Shown here piece after piece: positions 34,250-45,311 of a stretch of DNA of 64,000 nt (the first letter of the stretch is position 1; each line of letters begins with the position of its first letter). Source of the DNA: Hymenopus coronatus (taxonomy: Eukaryota > Arthropoda > Insecta > Mantodea > Hymenopodidae). The DNA is taken from assembly GCA_030762935.1 (NCBI GenBank), contig CM060896.1:8694501-8758500 (forward strand), in the 5' to 3' direction. A program made the position numbers and the translations under genes. The notes under the pieces were generated by a model. That model was given only the letters and a program-made list of their open reading frames with translations, was not told the DNA's origin and made no database searches.

Positions 34250-35460
34250 GCATAACTTTCTCTACATCGCTGCAATAAATTTTTAAAAAGCGTATGCTTC
34301 CATTTATTTCATGCTAATCGAGAAAAAAATTAGCAGAAATAGTCTTATTACTTGCTTTCTTGTAAGTAGAAGCGAAATAAAGCAGTACCGTAGGTTAAAG
34401 TGATAGTCAAAAGCTGGTTGCTATGTGACTGAAGTTCCTTTGTATGTATGGACAGGAGTTGACAAATTCATGTATGAGAAAAGTATAAGTTTTTCAAAGC
34501 TGAAACCAAAAACAAGTAATACCTAAAAAACCACCAACTCCATGAAAAAAATGTATATAACATAAATTGCATGTTTTTACACAATCTAAATTTTTTGTAT
34601 GGCAAGTTTTTGTCCATCTCTTACGGTTTAGCAGTTATTCAAAATTCCGTAAAATTCATCCAGAATAAAACAGTCTACAGAGGCTATTCCCAGAAAATTC
34701 AAAACATACTTTTACTTGTCAGGTAAATATCTTTGATATGCAGTCTTTTCGTTTTTGAGCTATGCTGCCCACAGCATTTTTAAATCTTTTAAAAACCGGT
34801 TGCCATGTGGGTGAAATCCGTTTCTATGCATGGACAGTAGTTTACAAATTTTTGTGTCAGAAAAGTTTAAGTATTTTAAATCTGAAACAAATAACAAGAA
34901 ATATCTAAATAATGGTCAAGTCCACGAAAAAAAAAAAAAAAAAAAAAGTATAACATAAATTATGGGTTTTAACCAGATTTACATTTTTTGAGCAGTAAAT
35001 TTTTGTCTATCTCTGTTTACCAGTTAAGCATTATTCAGCAAAATTCATCCACAATACACAAGTCTTTAAAGGCTATTTCCAGAAAATTCAAGATATACAT
35101 TTGTCACGTAAATATATTTTATTTTAAACAGAATCATTAGTGCATTTTTGAGAAAATCAAAATTTTTCAAAGTTTTTACATGTAAAGGGTAGTTGGTGGT
35201 GTGAGAATTTTTCTCGAAATCTTAGTGTTGCATCCTGGAAAATACTAAACTTAAATACCAAGTTTGGTATTTTACCAACTTTTTGTTGTTGAGATATCGT
35301 GTTCACAGACACACACACGGGCATTTTTCTAAAAATGCTTTATTTTTGGATACGGAGACCCTAAAACATGTATTTCCAGTGAAATCTCGGTATTGAATTT
35401 TTGGGTGGAATGCAACACCTTTTCTATACATTATGTACATGGTACATGTAGTGAAAGTAA
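34250..35460 (-). mobile_element. Two partial Helentron-like copies
   Basis: A 3' part (34250-34745) joined to a diverged copy with a complete 5' end (about 34780-35460, ending GTAGTGAAAGTAAA). A poly(A) tract at 34927-34946 expands an internal A-run. Confidence 0.7.
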
Positions 35461-36272
35461 ATCTGATGTAATCCATTCACATGACTTTCTCTACATCTCT
35501 GCAACAAATTTTGTTAAAAAGTTTATGCTTCTATTTACTTCATGTTAAGTGAGAAAAAATTAGCAGAAATAGTCTTATTACTTGCTTCCCTGTAAGTAGA
35601 AGCGAAATAAAGGAGTAACATAGGTTAAAGTGATAGCAAAAGATGGTTGCTTTGTGACTGAAGTTCCTTTGTTTGTATGAAAAGGAGTTGACAAATTCCT
35701 GTATGAGAAAAGAAAAAGTTTTTTAAGGCTGAAACAAAAAACAAGGAATATCTAAAAAAACTATTAACTCCACGAAAAAAATGTATGTAACATAAATTGT
35801 GCGCTTTAATGTGCTCTACACTTTTTGTGGGGTAAGTTTTTGTCTATCTCTTACAGTTTACTAGTTACACAAAGTTCCGTAAAATTCATCCTGAATAAAG
35901 TAGTCTTCAGAGGCTATTCCCAGAAAATCAAGATATACATATTATTTGTCAAGTATACATCTTTAATAAACGATATTTTAATCAAAATTGTTACAGCCAT
36001 TTTTTAGAAAATCAAAATTTTCGAACATTTTTCCATGCGAAGGGTAGTTGGGGATGGGGGTTTTTTTTTTCTTGAAAATCGTGTTGCATTCTTGGTATTT
36101 AACGGTCTTCGTTTTTGAGCTATGCTGCCCATAGACGCACGCACACACACATTTTTCTAAAAATGCTTTGGATTCAGGTGGTGTCAAAACATGTACTGCC
36201 AGTGAAATCTCTGTATCGAATTTTTGGGTACAGTGCAATACCTTCTCTATACACTATGTACAGAGAAAATAA
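35461..36272 (-). mobile_element. Helentron-like repeat, tandem unit
   Basis: Begins AATCTGATGTAATCC immediately after the previous copy and runs to TACAGAGAAAATAAAG. Both ends are recognisable and the 5' subterminal repeat is degraded. Confidence 0.75.
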
Positions 36273-36559
36273 AGAATTGCATCAACCTTTAGGTACGACA
36301 ATCACACTAGTTTTCATGTAAAAGTTCAGTTAGAAAAGAGAATAACAAAGATTTTCTCAATCAGTGCTCAATGCCTACTTTCACTCCATCTTGGAAAATG
36401 GAATAATCTTTAGTAATGGCATTTATTTGGCCCCAGCACGAGCAATGCTCAGGGACATAATATAGCAATAGCATTCCAATGGCATTGGGGATTCACTGAT
36501 GTTTTTCCCCAGGTTCCCAACACAATGCTGCTATATCACTTTACAGGCTACAAGATGGC

Positions 36560-36965
36560 TTCTGCTTACTATATGATCATCATCACGTAGCAGAAGACAG
36601 GCAACCCTGTATAGGGCCATTGTAGCTTTCCTTGGCATGTTGAGCAAGTCTGCTCTATCCATTGGCACATTTTGTCTTCAGCATGATTTCTTGTTGAGCT
36701 GTAACCTGTTTTATCTGGCTCTGATTTTTTTTGTTTGCTTCCTTACCACTTTGGCACCTTTCTTAGCCAACTGGTCAGCATGTTCATTTCACAAATTCCC
36801 ACGTGGGCTGGTATCCATTGCAATGTCACTTCTTTATTCCTTAGTTTTATTGTTTTTATTAAGTTTCTTATTTCATGTATGGTATTTGTTTTGTTAATAC
36901 AGTTTGCAATAGTCTCTCTTGTGATTTTGAGCTTGAGAGTATACTTGGTGCCTTACATTAAACAT
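36560..36965 (-). pseudogene. LINE RNase H fragment (minus)
   Basis: Minus-strand remnant of a LINE RNase H domain: VTLQWIPAHVGI (about 36835-36800), followed in frame-shifted form by an ADQLAKKGAK-like stretch and the post-RNase H tail near 36630. No reverse transcriptase is seen upstream. It is heavily decayed. Confidence 0.55.
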
Positions 36966-37079
36966 GTTATACAATTATGAAATATTCTACCAGGTTTCCA
37001 ACTGCTGTTTCTTGTAACAATATTGGGGTCTTCTCTATGTTATGGTGTTTTCTCCAAAATGGCATGCCTCTGCTGATTC

Positions 37080-37800
37080 ATCTTCCTATCACAACATGGA
37101 GGAATTGATGCAATCTACACTGATCTAAAATATCTGTTTGGCTACAAAAATGTACAAACATTTTTACTTTATCAGATTCTAGAGCAGCAATCCAGGCAAT
37201 AGCATTAACTCAAGATCCAAAAACATTAAAAATAAGAGAAATTCACTGTTTGGTTAAACAGATACAAAATTTAAATAAGAATCTAAGTCTTCTAGTGGAT
37301 TCCTGTACACTGTGGATTGAGTAACAATGAGAAGGCAGACATCCTAGCAAGAAAGGGAACCAAAATACAAAATAAGGTACAATCAAAAGTACCACTGGAA
37401 TCAATTAAATGTGTCATTAGGAAGAAAATGAATAATGATTATAAAAGTAAATTAAGTACAAATATATTAAATTCCAAAGGAGAAAAATTCTTAAAAAATG
37501 TTAAACTAATGTCTGAATTAGCTTAAAAAAACAGCCTTCGCCATGTTCAGACTTACCACTAGACTTGACTGTCTCACCAAACACCTGCTATCGTCTGTTA
37601 TGCAACAAGGAAGAACAAATGAATATGAGGCAAGAAGGAGAATGGCTTTGTTGCTAAACCCTGTGCATTAGCTACACACATTAAAAGGAAACCTGAGAGA
37701 ATATCCACATCTGGAACAATTGTTGAATTTTGACATCCTGCCTGGGGATATCCTTGTACAGAAGTTCCTAAATCCAGCGATAGAAACATTCTCTATAACA
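37080..37800 (+). pseudogene. LINE RNase H fragment (plus)
   Basis: Plus-strand remnant with SDSRAAIQAIALTQDPKTL (about 37170-37226), then WIPVHCGLSNNEKADILARK (37291-37350) and a downstream tail that decays by 37800. The NEKAD motif is the typical end of LINE RNase H. It faces away from the fragment at 36560-36965, so the two come from separate or inverted copies. Confidence 0.65.
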
Positions 37801-37944
37801 CTGGATAATTATGCCACCAGCAGTCAAAAGTTGATAATGGAAACAAAACTTCATTAACAATTGACTCAAATCAATACTTATAGCATACATTACTGTCCCA
37901 AAATTCTCTTCATTTCAAATTAATTCACTTATCTTCAAAATTAA

Positions 37945-39058
37945 TGATTAAGGTTTGATTTGTTCTGCAAACAAACTATTCTTACAAAAGATCATCCTTT
38001 TATCTACATAATGCTAATTAAGATAAATATTACCAGAAATTATCTTATTAGTTTGTCCCTTATAAGGAAAAAAGAAAAGAAGGTTAATGAGACTTTTAAA
38101 AGCTGTCACTCTGCGATGGTCATTGACAATGGTTCTCTTTCCTTGGCCAGGGATAAAATAAAAACTCTGATGCATTTCATTCTCATGACTTTCTCTACAC
38201 CTCTGTAACAAATTATTGTTAAAAAGCTTATTCTTCTATCTACTTCATATAATCAAGATAAACATTAACAGAAATTGTCCTTATTACTTAACCCTGTGTT
38301 CCATTCAAATGATGTCCTCTAGCTGTTTGGTAAACAAAAATTTTATTCAAAAGACTATTATTTTACCTACATCATGCTAAACAAGATAAACATAAGCAAA
38401 ATTGTCTTATTACTAGCTCCTTGTAACTAGAAGGGAAATGAGAAAATGCACTGCCTAAAACGACTCGTTCTTTAAAAGTGGGTCGCTATGTGAAATTCCA
38501 ATATCTTTGCTTGCCAAGAGTAAACAAATGAGAAAAAAAATGTCTTCCTGCTTGAGAAAAGTTTTAGTGCCCTAAAATTGAAACCCATAATCTACAAAAA
38601 AAAAGTATATGACATAAATAATGTGTTTTAATGACATCTACATTTTTGTGAAGTAAGTTTACAAACACTCTTATGGTTTATCAGTTATATAAAAGTCATC
38701 CAGAATGAAGAGGTCTTCAGAGGCTAATCCCAGAAAATTCAAGATGAACATTTATTTTGTCAAGAAATATCTTAAACATAGGATATTTTATTCAAAATTG
38801 TTAGTCATTCTTGAGAAAATCAATATTTTCAAAAATGTTGCATACTCAACTTACATACCAAGTTTGGTATTTAACAGACTTTTCGTTTTTGGGCTATGCT
38901 GGCCAGACACACACACACACACCTTTTTCTAAAAACGAGTTTTGGGCTCAGGGGACCTCAAAACGTATTTCCGGTGAAATCTCGGTATGGAATTTTTGGG
39001 TGCAATACAATACTTTCTCTACACACTATGCACATAGTATGTGTAGAGAAAGTAAAAA
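37945..39058 (-). mobile_element. Stack of three Helentron-like copies
   Basis: Fragments at 37945-38165 and 38166-38290, then a longer copy at 38290-39058 with the variant 3' end (gatgtcctctagctgtttgg) and an intact 5' end (GTGTAGAGAAAGTAAAAA). Head-to-tail order. Confidence 0.7.
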
Positions 39059-39606
39059 TTCTGATGTGTTCCACTCACATAGTTTACACAAGATAAACGT
39101 TACAGGAAACAACATTGTTAGTCAGTAGAAGGAAATTCACTAGACTAAACCAAGTCTAATCTTTCAAAATGACATTTGCTTCTCTTTACGTCATCAGGAG
39201 TGATATAAAAAAATCTGATATGTTACATTCACATGCCTTTCTCTACATCTCTGCAAAAAAAAATTAGCAGCAATAGTCTTATTACTTGCTTCCTTGTAAG
39301 TAGAAGTGAAATAAGGGAGTACCATAAGTTAAAGTGATAGTCAAAAGCTGGTTGCTATGTGACTGAAGTTCCTTTGTTTGTATTGAGAAATTCCTGTATG
39401 AGAAAAGTATATGTTTTTCAAAGCTGAAACCAAAAACAAGGTATATTTAAAAAACAATCAACTCCACGAAAAAAATGTATATAACATAAATTGTGTGTGT
39501 TAACATGCTCTACATTTTTTGAGGGGTAAGCTTTGTCCATCTCTTACGGTTTAGAAGTTATGCAAAATTCCGGAAGAAAGTAGTCTTCAGAGGCTATTCC
39601 CTCAAG

Positions 39607-39610
39607 ATAT
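39607..39610. repeat. ATAT target duplication, left
   Basis: The empty site inferred from other repeat copies reads CAAGATATACATTTTA; ATAT is present once there and twice here (39607-39610 and 41516-41519). Confidence 0.75.
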
Positions 39611-41515
39611 CAGCCATTCTTTTACAAATGTAACTAGGGGGAAAAAATTAAAAATAAATATCTGGCTGCAAACTGTTTTGATTCATGTTGCTTAATGTCC
39701 AATTGTATCATATATAAAATAATTTTCTATTTGGATTTCTTCTTTTGACATATTTTTACACTTTACAAATGACAAACACAGCAAACCATTCTAGAACACA
39801 AACCAGTTGATTTGAAGTCAGTTGTACAGCACTATTGTCAGCATCTTGTCCTTCAAATATTAATTTTCAGCTTGCGCAGGTTAGTATTTATACATTTTTC
39901 TCACATTTTGTTAAGATGGTGTAGTCCTGTTACAGAAAACATTAACTTTGTGCAACTTCTATAGAAAATGTTATATTTTCCAAAGCTTTTGTGAAAGTTC
40001 TCCAAAGACTAAGTTGCCTTACATCTTGTTCACATTTAAATACTGATTTAACTGAAAATTTGTGTAACGAATGTGACATGTTAATTTGCTACGACTATGT
40101 GAGAGTTCAAAACAATGAGATATTTGGCGTACAATTCATTTTTTTTTTCATTCTGTAGATTATGGCAGGTATATATATTAGAACAGAATGGCCAAATGTA
40201 GAGCAAGAATGAAAAACAATGAAGAGAAATGGAAGGAATATGTAAACAAAGATAAAAACCGGAATGGAATGCAAAGAGCTAATTTGTATGTCTAATGAAG
40301 CCGCCTAACTCACTGAAAAGAAGAAAAGACGCATTAAGACAAAGAGACTACAGAATGAGGAAAAAGGCAGAGTAACATGGATACTGATGGTTCTCTTCTA
40401 GGTACCTATTGTAGTCCAAGAATGCTTGGTAAAGAAGTGAGAAAGTGAAGAACACACTTCCTAAAAGTGCAGGAAACAAGTGTGCTGTAATGAAACAACT
40501 TATAATTGAGAATTTTCAACTTGCAGTTACTAGGAAACTTTTTGCTGCTAAGAAAATGGGACCAAGAAGCCTTACAAAAGATTTCTACCACAATGATGAA
40601 ATATCACAACAGGTCCCAGGAAAGTCTGTGAAAGATCTAAGTACTGGAAGAAGAAGTCTGAAGCACATGACAATGGACATCAGTAAAACATATGAAGAGT
40701 TCAAGAAACCTTCATCTCAAAATCTAAATTTTATAGTCTTCGACCAGAGTATATATTACCCATAAATCAGATGCCTCATAAATTATGAAAAACTAGTTCT
40801 CCTTGGAGATATTCTGAAGGAACCAAAAGTAAAAAAAACTATGAATTCCTTCAATCAATAGATGTATGTGAACAGTGAAGGATTATTTTTATTGTTGCAC
40901 TTTTTCTTTGTTCAGTTTATAATTTTACAGAACTCTTCCTAAAATATTGATGATTAAATTTGTGTAAACTGCAATGAAAGTGTGTAATGCATTCACAGTG
41001 CCATCTTTGTTTACAGTGCAAGCTAGAAGTGTTTTTTTTTCATTCATATGTTAGCCATGTTATTTTCAATACATATAAGTAAGAATTTATTAAAACTAAG
41101 AAGAATGGAAAATAATATTGTCACTAGTCACATCTGTTACAGCAAAAATAATTTATCGTAACTCTTAAACTGTACATATAGACTAGGAAAATCCATGTAC
41201 ACAGTTTGTTATGTATTACTGTTTTACAGAAAAAAAAAAAAAAAATGACTTTTTACTTCAAAACATTAACAGAGATTGACCAAAATACCAATCTATGCAG
41301 AAAGCATAGTGCAAATTTTGTCACATCCGTTACACAGTCAAAACTGGATACAGAGGACACAGAGTATTAGTTTATTGTACAACAATCTTTCAGAAGTGTA
41401 CATAATACCCTAAACAAAGTTTATACATTTAAATAACTCATCAAAAAGTTACTGTCTTTTTATTAAGTTCCTCAAAAGGCAGGTTAATGTCACACCAGTT
41501 AGAAAAGAATGGCTG
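39611..41515 (+). mobile_element. Complete TIR transposon of uncharacterised family, 4-bp TSD
   Basis: A 1905-bp element with 13-bp perfect terminal inverted repeats CAGCCATTCTTTT (39611-39623, and reverse complement 41503-41515) and ATAT duplications. It encodes the decayed protein at 40190-40765. A TCACATCYGTTACA-type motif recurs inside (41133, 41323, and inverted near 40060-40078), resembling subterminal transposase-binding repeats. A poly(A) run lies at 41229-41245. A 4-bp duplication occurs in only a few cut-and-paste superfamilies. Confidence 0.75.
40190..40765 (+). pseudogene. Decayed insect transposon-associated protein, copy 2
   Basis: A plus-strand remnant in several frames. It starts with a basic, coiled segment (WAKCRARMKNNEEKWKEY, near 40190), which in this family precedes RxKxRxKK repeats. 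The ORF at 40445-40765 follows, with NTLPKSAGNKCAVMKQL, FYHNDEISQQVPGKSVKDL and HMTMDISKTYEEFKK. The order (basic region, KxLPKSPxKxxxV-like box, then F-DxxSRxxPGKKD-like box) parallels the protein at 32280-33144, though the two are divergent. Function unknown; there are no intact catalytic motifs to assign. Confidence 0.6.
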
Positions 41516-41519
41516 ATAT
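41516..41519. repeat. ATAT target duplication, right
   Basis: Second copy of the duplicated target of the 39611-41515 element. Confidence 0.75.
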
Positions 41520-42349
41520 ACATTTTATTTGCCAGGTAAATATCTTGAATACACAATATTTTAATCAAAATCGTTAAGAGCCACTTTTTATAAAATCAAA
41601 ATTTTCGAAACATTTTCCATGTAAAGGGGTGGAGGGGATTTTCTTGAAACTCTTTGTGTGGCATCCTTGGAAGATACTGAACTTAAATACCAAGTTTGGT
41701 ATTTAACGGACTTATCGTTTTTGAACTATGCTGCCCACAGACAGACACACTCACACATGGACATTTTTCTAAATATGCTTTTTTTTGTATTCAGGATGTC
41801 CTAAAACATATCTACGGTGAAATCTCGGTATGGAATTTTTAGGTGCATTACAATACCTTCTCTATACACTATGTACATGGTACATGTAGAGAAAGTAAAA
41901 AGATATGAAATGGATCAGCACTTCCTGGTTGAGAAAAAGTTTTCGGGCATAAAATCCTTAGCATGGCTTTCTTTGGAAGGGAAGTAAAGCCCTTGGTCCC
42001 ATGTCACACATAAAAGAGGCCTCTGAGCAAAGTTAGGAGTCATGCTTCAATTGTTTTTCTACTATCCCTGTTAGTGTTAACCCCATTTCTGGGCACTTGT
42101 ATGATGAAGGCATCAGGGGCTGGCTGCAAAGCTCTCTATTAAACTTTATAGACTGCATTGTGGCCTGGTGTTAAATGGGCTCATTGCAATGTAATGTACA
42201 GGCAGGAGTAGCATGTGTTATAATGGGTATATCTCTTGTCATGCCAAGCATAGCTCACCAATCTCGAGGACAGCCAATACTCTACAATGGTTAGACTGCT
42301 TGGCATTACTTTCGTTATTCTGTCATTCTAGTTACTGTCTGTTATAAAC

Positions 42350-42425
42350 GTTTAGGGTCCTAAGTCGCAAAGCATAGCCCAAGGAGGAGGCCCTAAGCCG
42401 CAAAGTGTAGCTGAGGGATATTTTT
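42350..42425. repeat. Short repeat, CGCAA-GCATAGCC type, two units
   Basis: Two tandem variants: CCTAAGTCGCAAAGCATAGC and CCTAAGCCGCAAAGTGTAGC. The same core recurs at 43515-43550, 43598-43618 and 45130-45160. Confidence 0.6.
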
Positions 42426-43479
42426 TATAAGTAGATGAGTGTAGCAGCTGCTACTGTGGAGCGATGACAGGGTATAGTCGAGGAATCTGTGAAGCTAAAA
42501 TCCCAAAGATTCCAAGAAGTCAAAACTTCAGCAATCTGGCGACTTTCAGTCTTAACAGCTTAATGTTTTTCAAATTTGAATTGCAAGTAGAAGTCACTTA
42601 AACTACTGCTTAAGACCGTTTGGTGTGTATGTGTGTGCTGTAACCATGGCATAGCTTTACTGCCAAAGCAAACTAATGTATTGTATAGGCAGCCTAGTGA
42701 TTTTTATTACTCAAGATAGGGGTTTTTAATTTGCCTAATGAATACACAATCAGAGGTTATCCATTTCAAAAATTGATGGATTTTCCCCCCTTTTTTTTTA
42801 TATTAAGTTTAAAAGTCTAGTTAATGAGTGATCACAATTGTTATATTCTTGATTGTCCAATTATTATTATTATTATTATCATCTGTAAGTATTAAGTTTC
42901 ATTGATATTTACAATGTTAAGGATACTGGTAGAATTTCCACAAGTCATCCAGATTTGAAAGTGTTTAAAATATTAGCATGTCCAGGTTTGAAAGCCGCTA
43001 GATTGCAAAGGTCTCCACTTCTTGGGATCACCGAGTTTTAAATTCATAGATCGCTTGGTTACGCCCTGTCGTTGCCTTGAAATCGCTGCCTTCAACCGCA
43101 ACTGCGCCACTCCTATACTTACAAAAATCATCCTTCAGCTAGGCTTTCCGGTATAGGATCCTAAAAGTTTATAATAGACCTAACTCAAAACTGTGCTAAT
43201 GCACAATATCAAAAACATACCAAATCTGATCACATATGGAAGTGGCGGATAACTTCCCGCTTCCTCTACAATGTGTTATTAAGTTCAATAATAACATTCA
43301 TTTTAATGCTATGAGATTTGATCTCATTTCTTTCACGAGATGACGCTGGTGGAAACCGTTTAAGCAGATGACCCGAGGGCATTTTCATTACGTTTAATGG
43401 CAAGACAAATACGCACATTTTACCCATATGGAAATTGTTAAAACACCTATAACTTTAAAACGTTTGGGTAAACTTCGAT

Positions 43480-43620
43480 GTTTGGCGCGCACTTACGCAC
43501 AGGCCATTGTTGAGAGCCCAAGCCACAAGGCGTAGCCGAGGGATGTTTTCTTGGAGAGTGGAACAATTGGGGTTCTGCCGAAAATGCGAAATGACGAAAA
43601 AGCATAGCCGAGGGATCCGC
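43480..43620. repeat. Short repeat copy beside DIPP gene
   Basis: TTTGGCGCGCACTTACGC, then ATTGTTGAGAGCCCAAGCC and CAAGGCGTAGCCGAGGGA; a partial second unit (AAGCATAGCCGAGGGATC) lies at 43600-43617. It matches the copy at 45105-45165 on the other side of the gene pair. Confidence 0.65.
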
Positions 43621-44025
43621 CATCTAAATCCGCAATCAACCGCACAAGTATAGGAGAAACTTTTGTACTTGAGAACGTGGCAAAATATAGGTAAGTACCA
43701 AGCGAAATTCGTGATACCCAGTTCCTACGGTTATATTCAACTTTTAAAGCAGAGGCAACGCATTATTGCTAAAAAGTAATCATGACATAAAAAGGTAATG
43801 AATTACCCCGCCCTCACAAAAACCTCATATTTACATCAAAATTCAACACCAATGCTGATTTCTTCACATAATTATGTAGGAACCACGTGTTAAATCCGTA
43901 TCATTTATAGTATTTAGTCTAGTTTATTTCTTGTTCATTTCCTTCACATTTAATTTTTAGTATACTTGGTGAGCTTGTTACAAACGCAGTTTGTTTAAAT
44001 TGCTTTTATTTGATAATATACTTAC

Positions 44026-44124
44026 CTCGTTCTCCAGTTCGCTTTTAACACAGATGCATGCTGCTCTTCTTCTGAAGCCTTCTTCGTCGTAAATCCTTGT
44101 CGAATTTGGTTTTTCTTTAACCAT
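44026..44124 (-). CDS. Aps: DIPP (NUDT3/Aps-type) Nudix hydrolase, first coding exon
   Basis: First coding exon of a host gene for diphosphoinositol polyphosphate phosphohydrolase, a cytosolic Nudix enzyme that removes the beta-phosphate from inositol pyrophosphates and also hydrolyses diadenosine polyphosphates. Its 33 residues (MVKEKPNSTRIYDEEG, then FRRRAACICV and KSELENE) match the conserved N-terminus of the insect Aps / vertebrate NUDT3-NUDT4 family. The exon ends in phase 0 at a consensus donor (GAG|GTAAGT, donor at 44025-44020), just before the residues that lead to the Nudix box. The family start is the methionine at 44124; an in-frame methionine at 44193 would add 23 residues. Later exons were not found at lower coordinates. 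The plus-strand IP6K gene starts 821 bp away, head to head. Confidence 0.88.
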
Positions 44125-44944
44125 GGTGTAGTTTGCGTAAGCACGAGCGGAAATGAAAGGTATTGAACTCGATTTGACCGGTCTAATATTCACCTCTGCA
44201 GCACCGCGCCCGCCATTTCACACACATTATTTAAGTGCATTGCAAATCAGGTTTGCCATTTAAATAACCACCTCGATCACAGTCGCTCAAACTTATGCGC
44301 AACTTTTGATCACAGCAACAATAATTATTATGATTATCGGCACCCTTCAACCGAAGACTACGATGTCTCAAATCTGCAAGCGTCCATGTTGTAGCTTTGC
44401 TGGTTGTGAATGAAGTGAATAGGCGATCAGCTGGCCAGGGTACCTGATAAAATGAAGTCAGCTTATCTACTAATTCGGTACATATTTAATTCTTCGTACC
44501 CATATTGTTTTCCATAAGGCAATTGTAAATTATATTATTTGTAGTTTTAAGAAACTAGGCAACAGAATTCTCATGTGCGCAGGTGCAAAGTTCCAACCTA
44601 CTAAAGATTCGAAAGGTAATCTGATTTATCTCACGTATTCAAGCAGGCTTTACATGAATACACTTTGGAATAAAATTCATGTGATTTATTTGAAAAAAAA
44701 TTTAAAATGCTGTTTCGGTGAATGTATTAAATGCCTCAAAAGTGCTGAATGCTTTTGGTAAACTCGCAATACGGCCCACACATTTCTGTGCACTTTCTAA
44801 GCAATGATCACATTATTGATTTTCACACTTTCCAGAAGTCCTGTGTTACTGACTACTTGACTGCTCCGCTCTGCAGCAAGGGAATTGATGTAATTAAACT
44901 AAAATCGCTTGGATTCACTTTCATACATCTCAGAATAATAGCTG
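44125..44944. promoter_or_regulatory. Shared intergenic region, candidate bidirectional promoter
   Basis: 820 bp separate the two divergent start codons. It must contain both 5' UTRs and probably both promoters. A CG-rich patch with CCGCGCCCGCCATTTCA-like sequence (about 44203-44217) contains a GCCATTT motif typical of YY1-type core promoters. No TATA box is obvious. No Helentron-like copies lie here. Transcription starts cannot be placed by eye. Confidence 0.5.
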
Positions 44945-44980
44945 ATGGAAAACACGGCTTCTGATAACTCCAACATTCAG
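44945..44980 (+). CDS. IP6K: IP6K, first coding exon
   Basis: A 12-codon first coding exon (MENTASDNSNIQ) ending in phase 0 at CAG|GTGAGT. It was chosen because it splices in frame to the strongly conserved exon at 45312, and a short variable N-terminus before the PFIHQVGGH motif is normal for this family. The start is the first in-frame ATG before this donor, in the context GCTGATGG. The intron would be 331 bp (44981-45311). The exon is too short for homology alone, so the evidence is the splice fit. Confidence 0.65.
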
Positions 44981-45104
44981 GTGAGTGGAAACGAACAAGA
45001 CGGTATAAATAACAGAGCTTGGGTACAACCATAGGGTATAACGCATTTTGGCTGAACAGGAATAATAATAATAATGATAGGCAACCTCCGATATTTATCG
45101 CACT

Positions 45105-45240
45105 TTTTGGCGCGCACTCAAGCTCAGCTCAATGTTGAGGGGCCCAAGCCGCAAGGCATAGCATAACTAGTGCTTTAGATGGATCGATATCTCTGCTACA
45201 CTTTGACTTACGGCCCTCAACATTGGGCGACAAGTATCGG
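45105..45240. repeat. Foldback copy of the GCCGCAAGGCATAGC repeat in IP6K intron 1
   Basis: TTTGGCGCGCACTCAAGC, then AATGTTGAGGGGCCCAAGCC (45121-45141), followed about 70 bp later by an inverted variant (GGCCCTCAACATT, 45212-45224). Both arms derive from the repeat at 43480-43620. The unit lies wholly within the predicted first IP6K intron. Confidence 0.6.
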
Positions 45241-45311
45241 AGATAACTGTCATTTATATTGCTTCATAAAAATTCAAGTTATTTATTGAATGTGCTTTGT
45301 TTCTGTCATAG

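Larger units (their letters stand above)
39204..41902 (-). mobile_element. Helentron-like copy split by the 39611-41515 transposon
   Basis: The copy runs 39204-39610 and resumes at 41516-41902, ending ATGTAGAGAAAGTAAAAA. The two parts join cleanly at CAAGATAT/ACATTTTATTT, identical to the uninterrupted sequence of other copies, so the inserted element must be younger than this copy. Confidence 0.85.
41905..43980. other. Non-coding, start of Helentron-free region
   Basis: About 2 kb with no recognisable coding sequence. It may be the first intron of the minus-strand DIPP gene. It contains copies of a short repeat whose core is CCTAAGCCGCAAAG/GTAGCTGAGGG (42350-42420) and CCAAGCCACAAGGCGTAGCC (43518-43540), plus an (ATT)n run at 42863-42880. 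Confidence 0.5.

Noticed and set aside
36637..36980. Hydrophobic plus-strand ORFs that look like membrane proteins
   Set aside because: They are antisense to a recognisable RNase H remnant (VTLQWIPAHVGI) on the minus strand; poly-T-rich sequence gives artificial hydrophobicity.
44573..44761. 62-codon plus ORF with several cysteines upstream of IP6K
   Set aside because: No splice-compatible link to IP6K and no recognised domain; more likely 5' UTR or intergenic.
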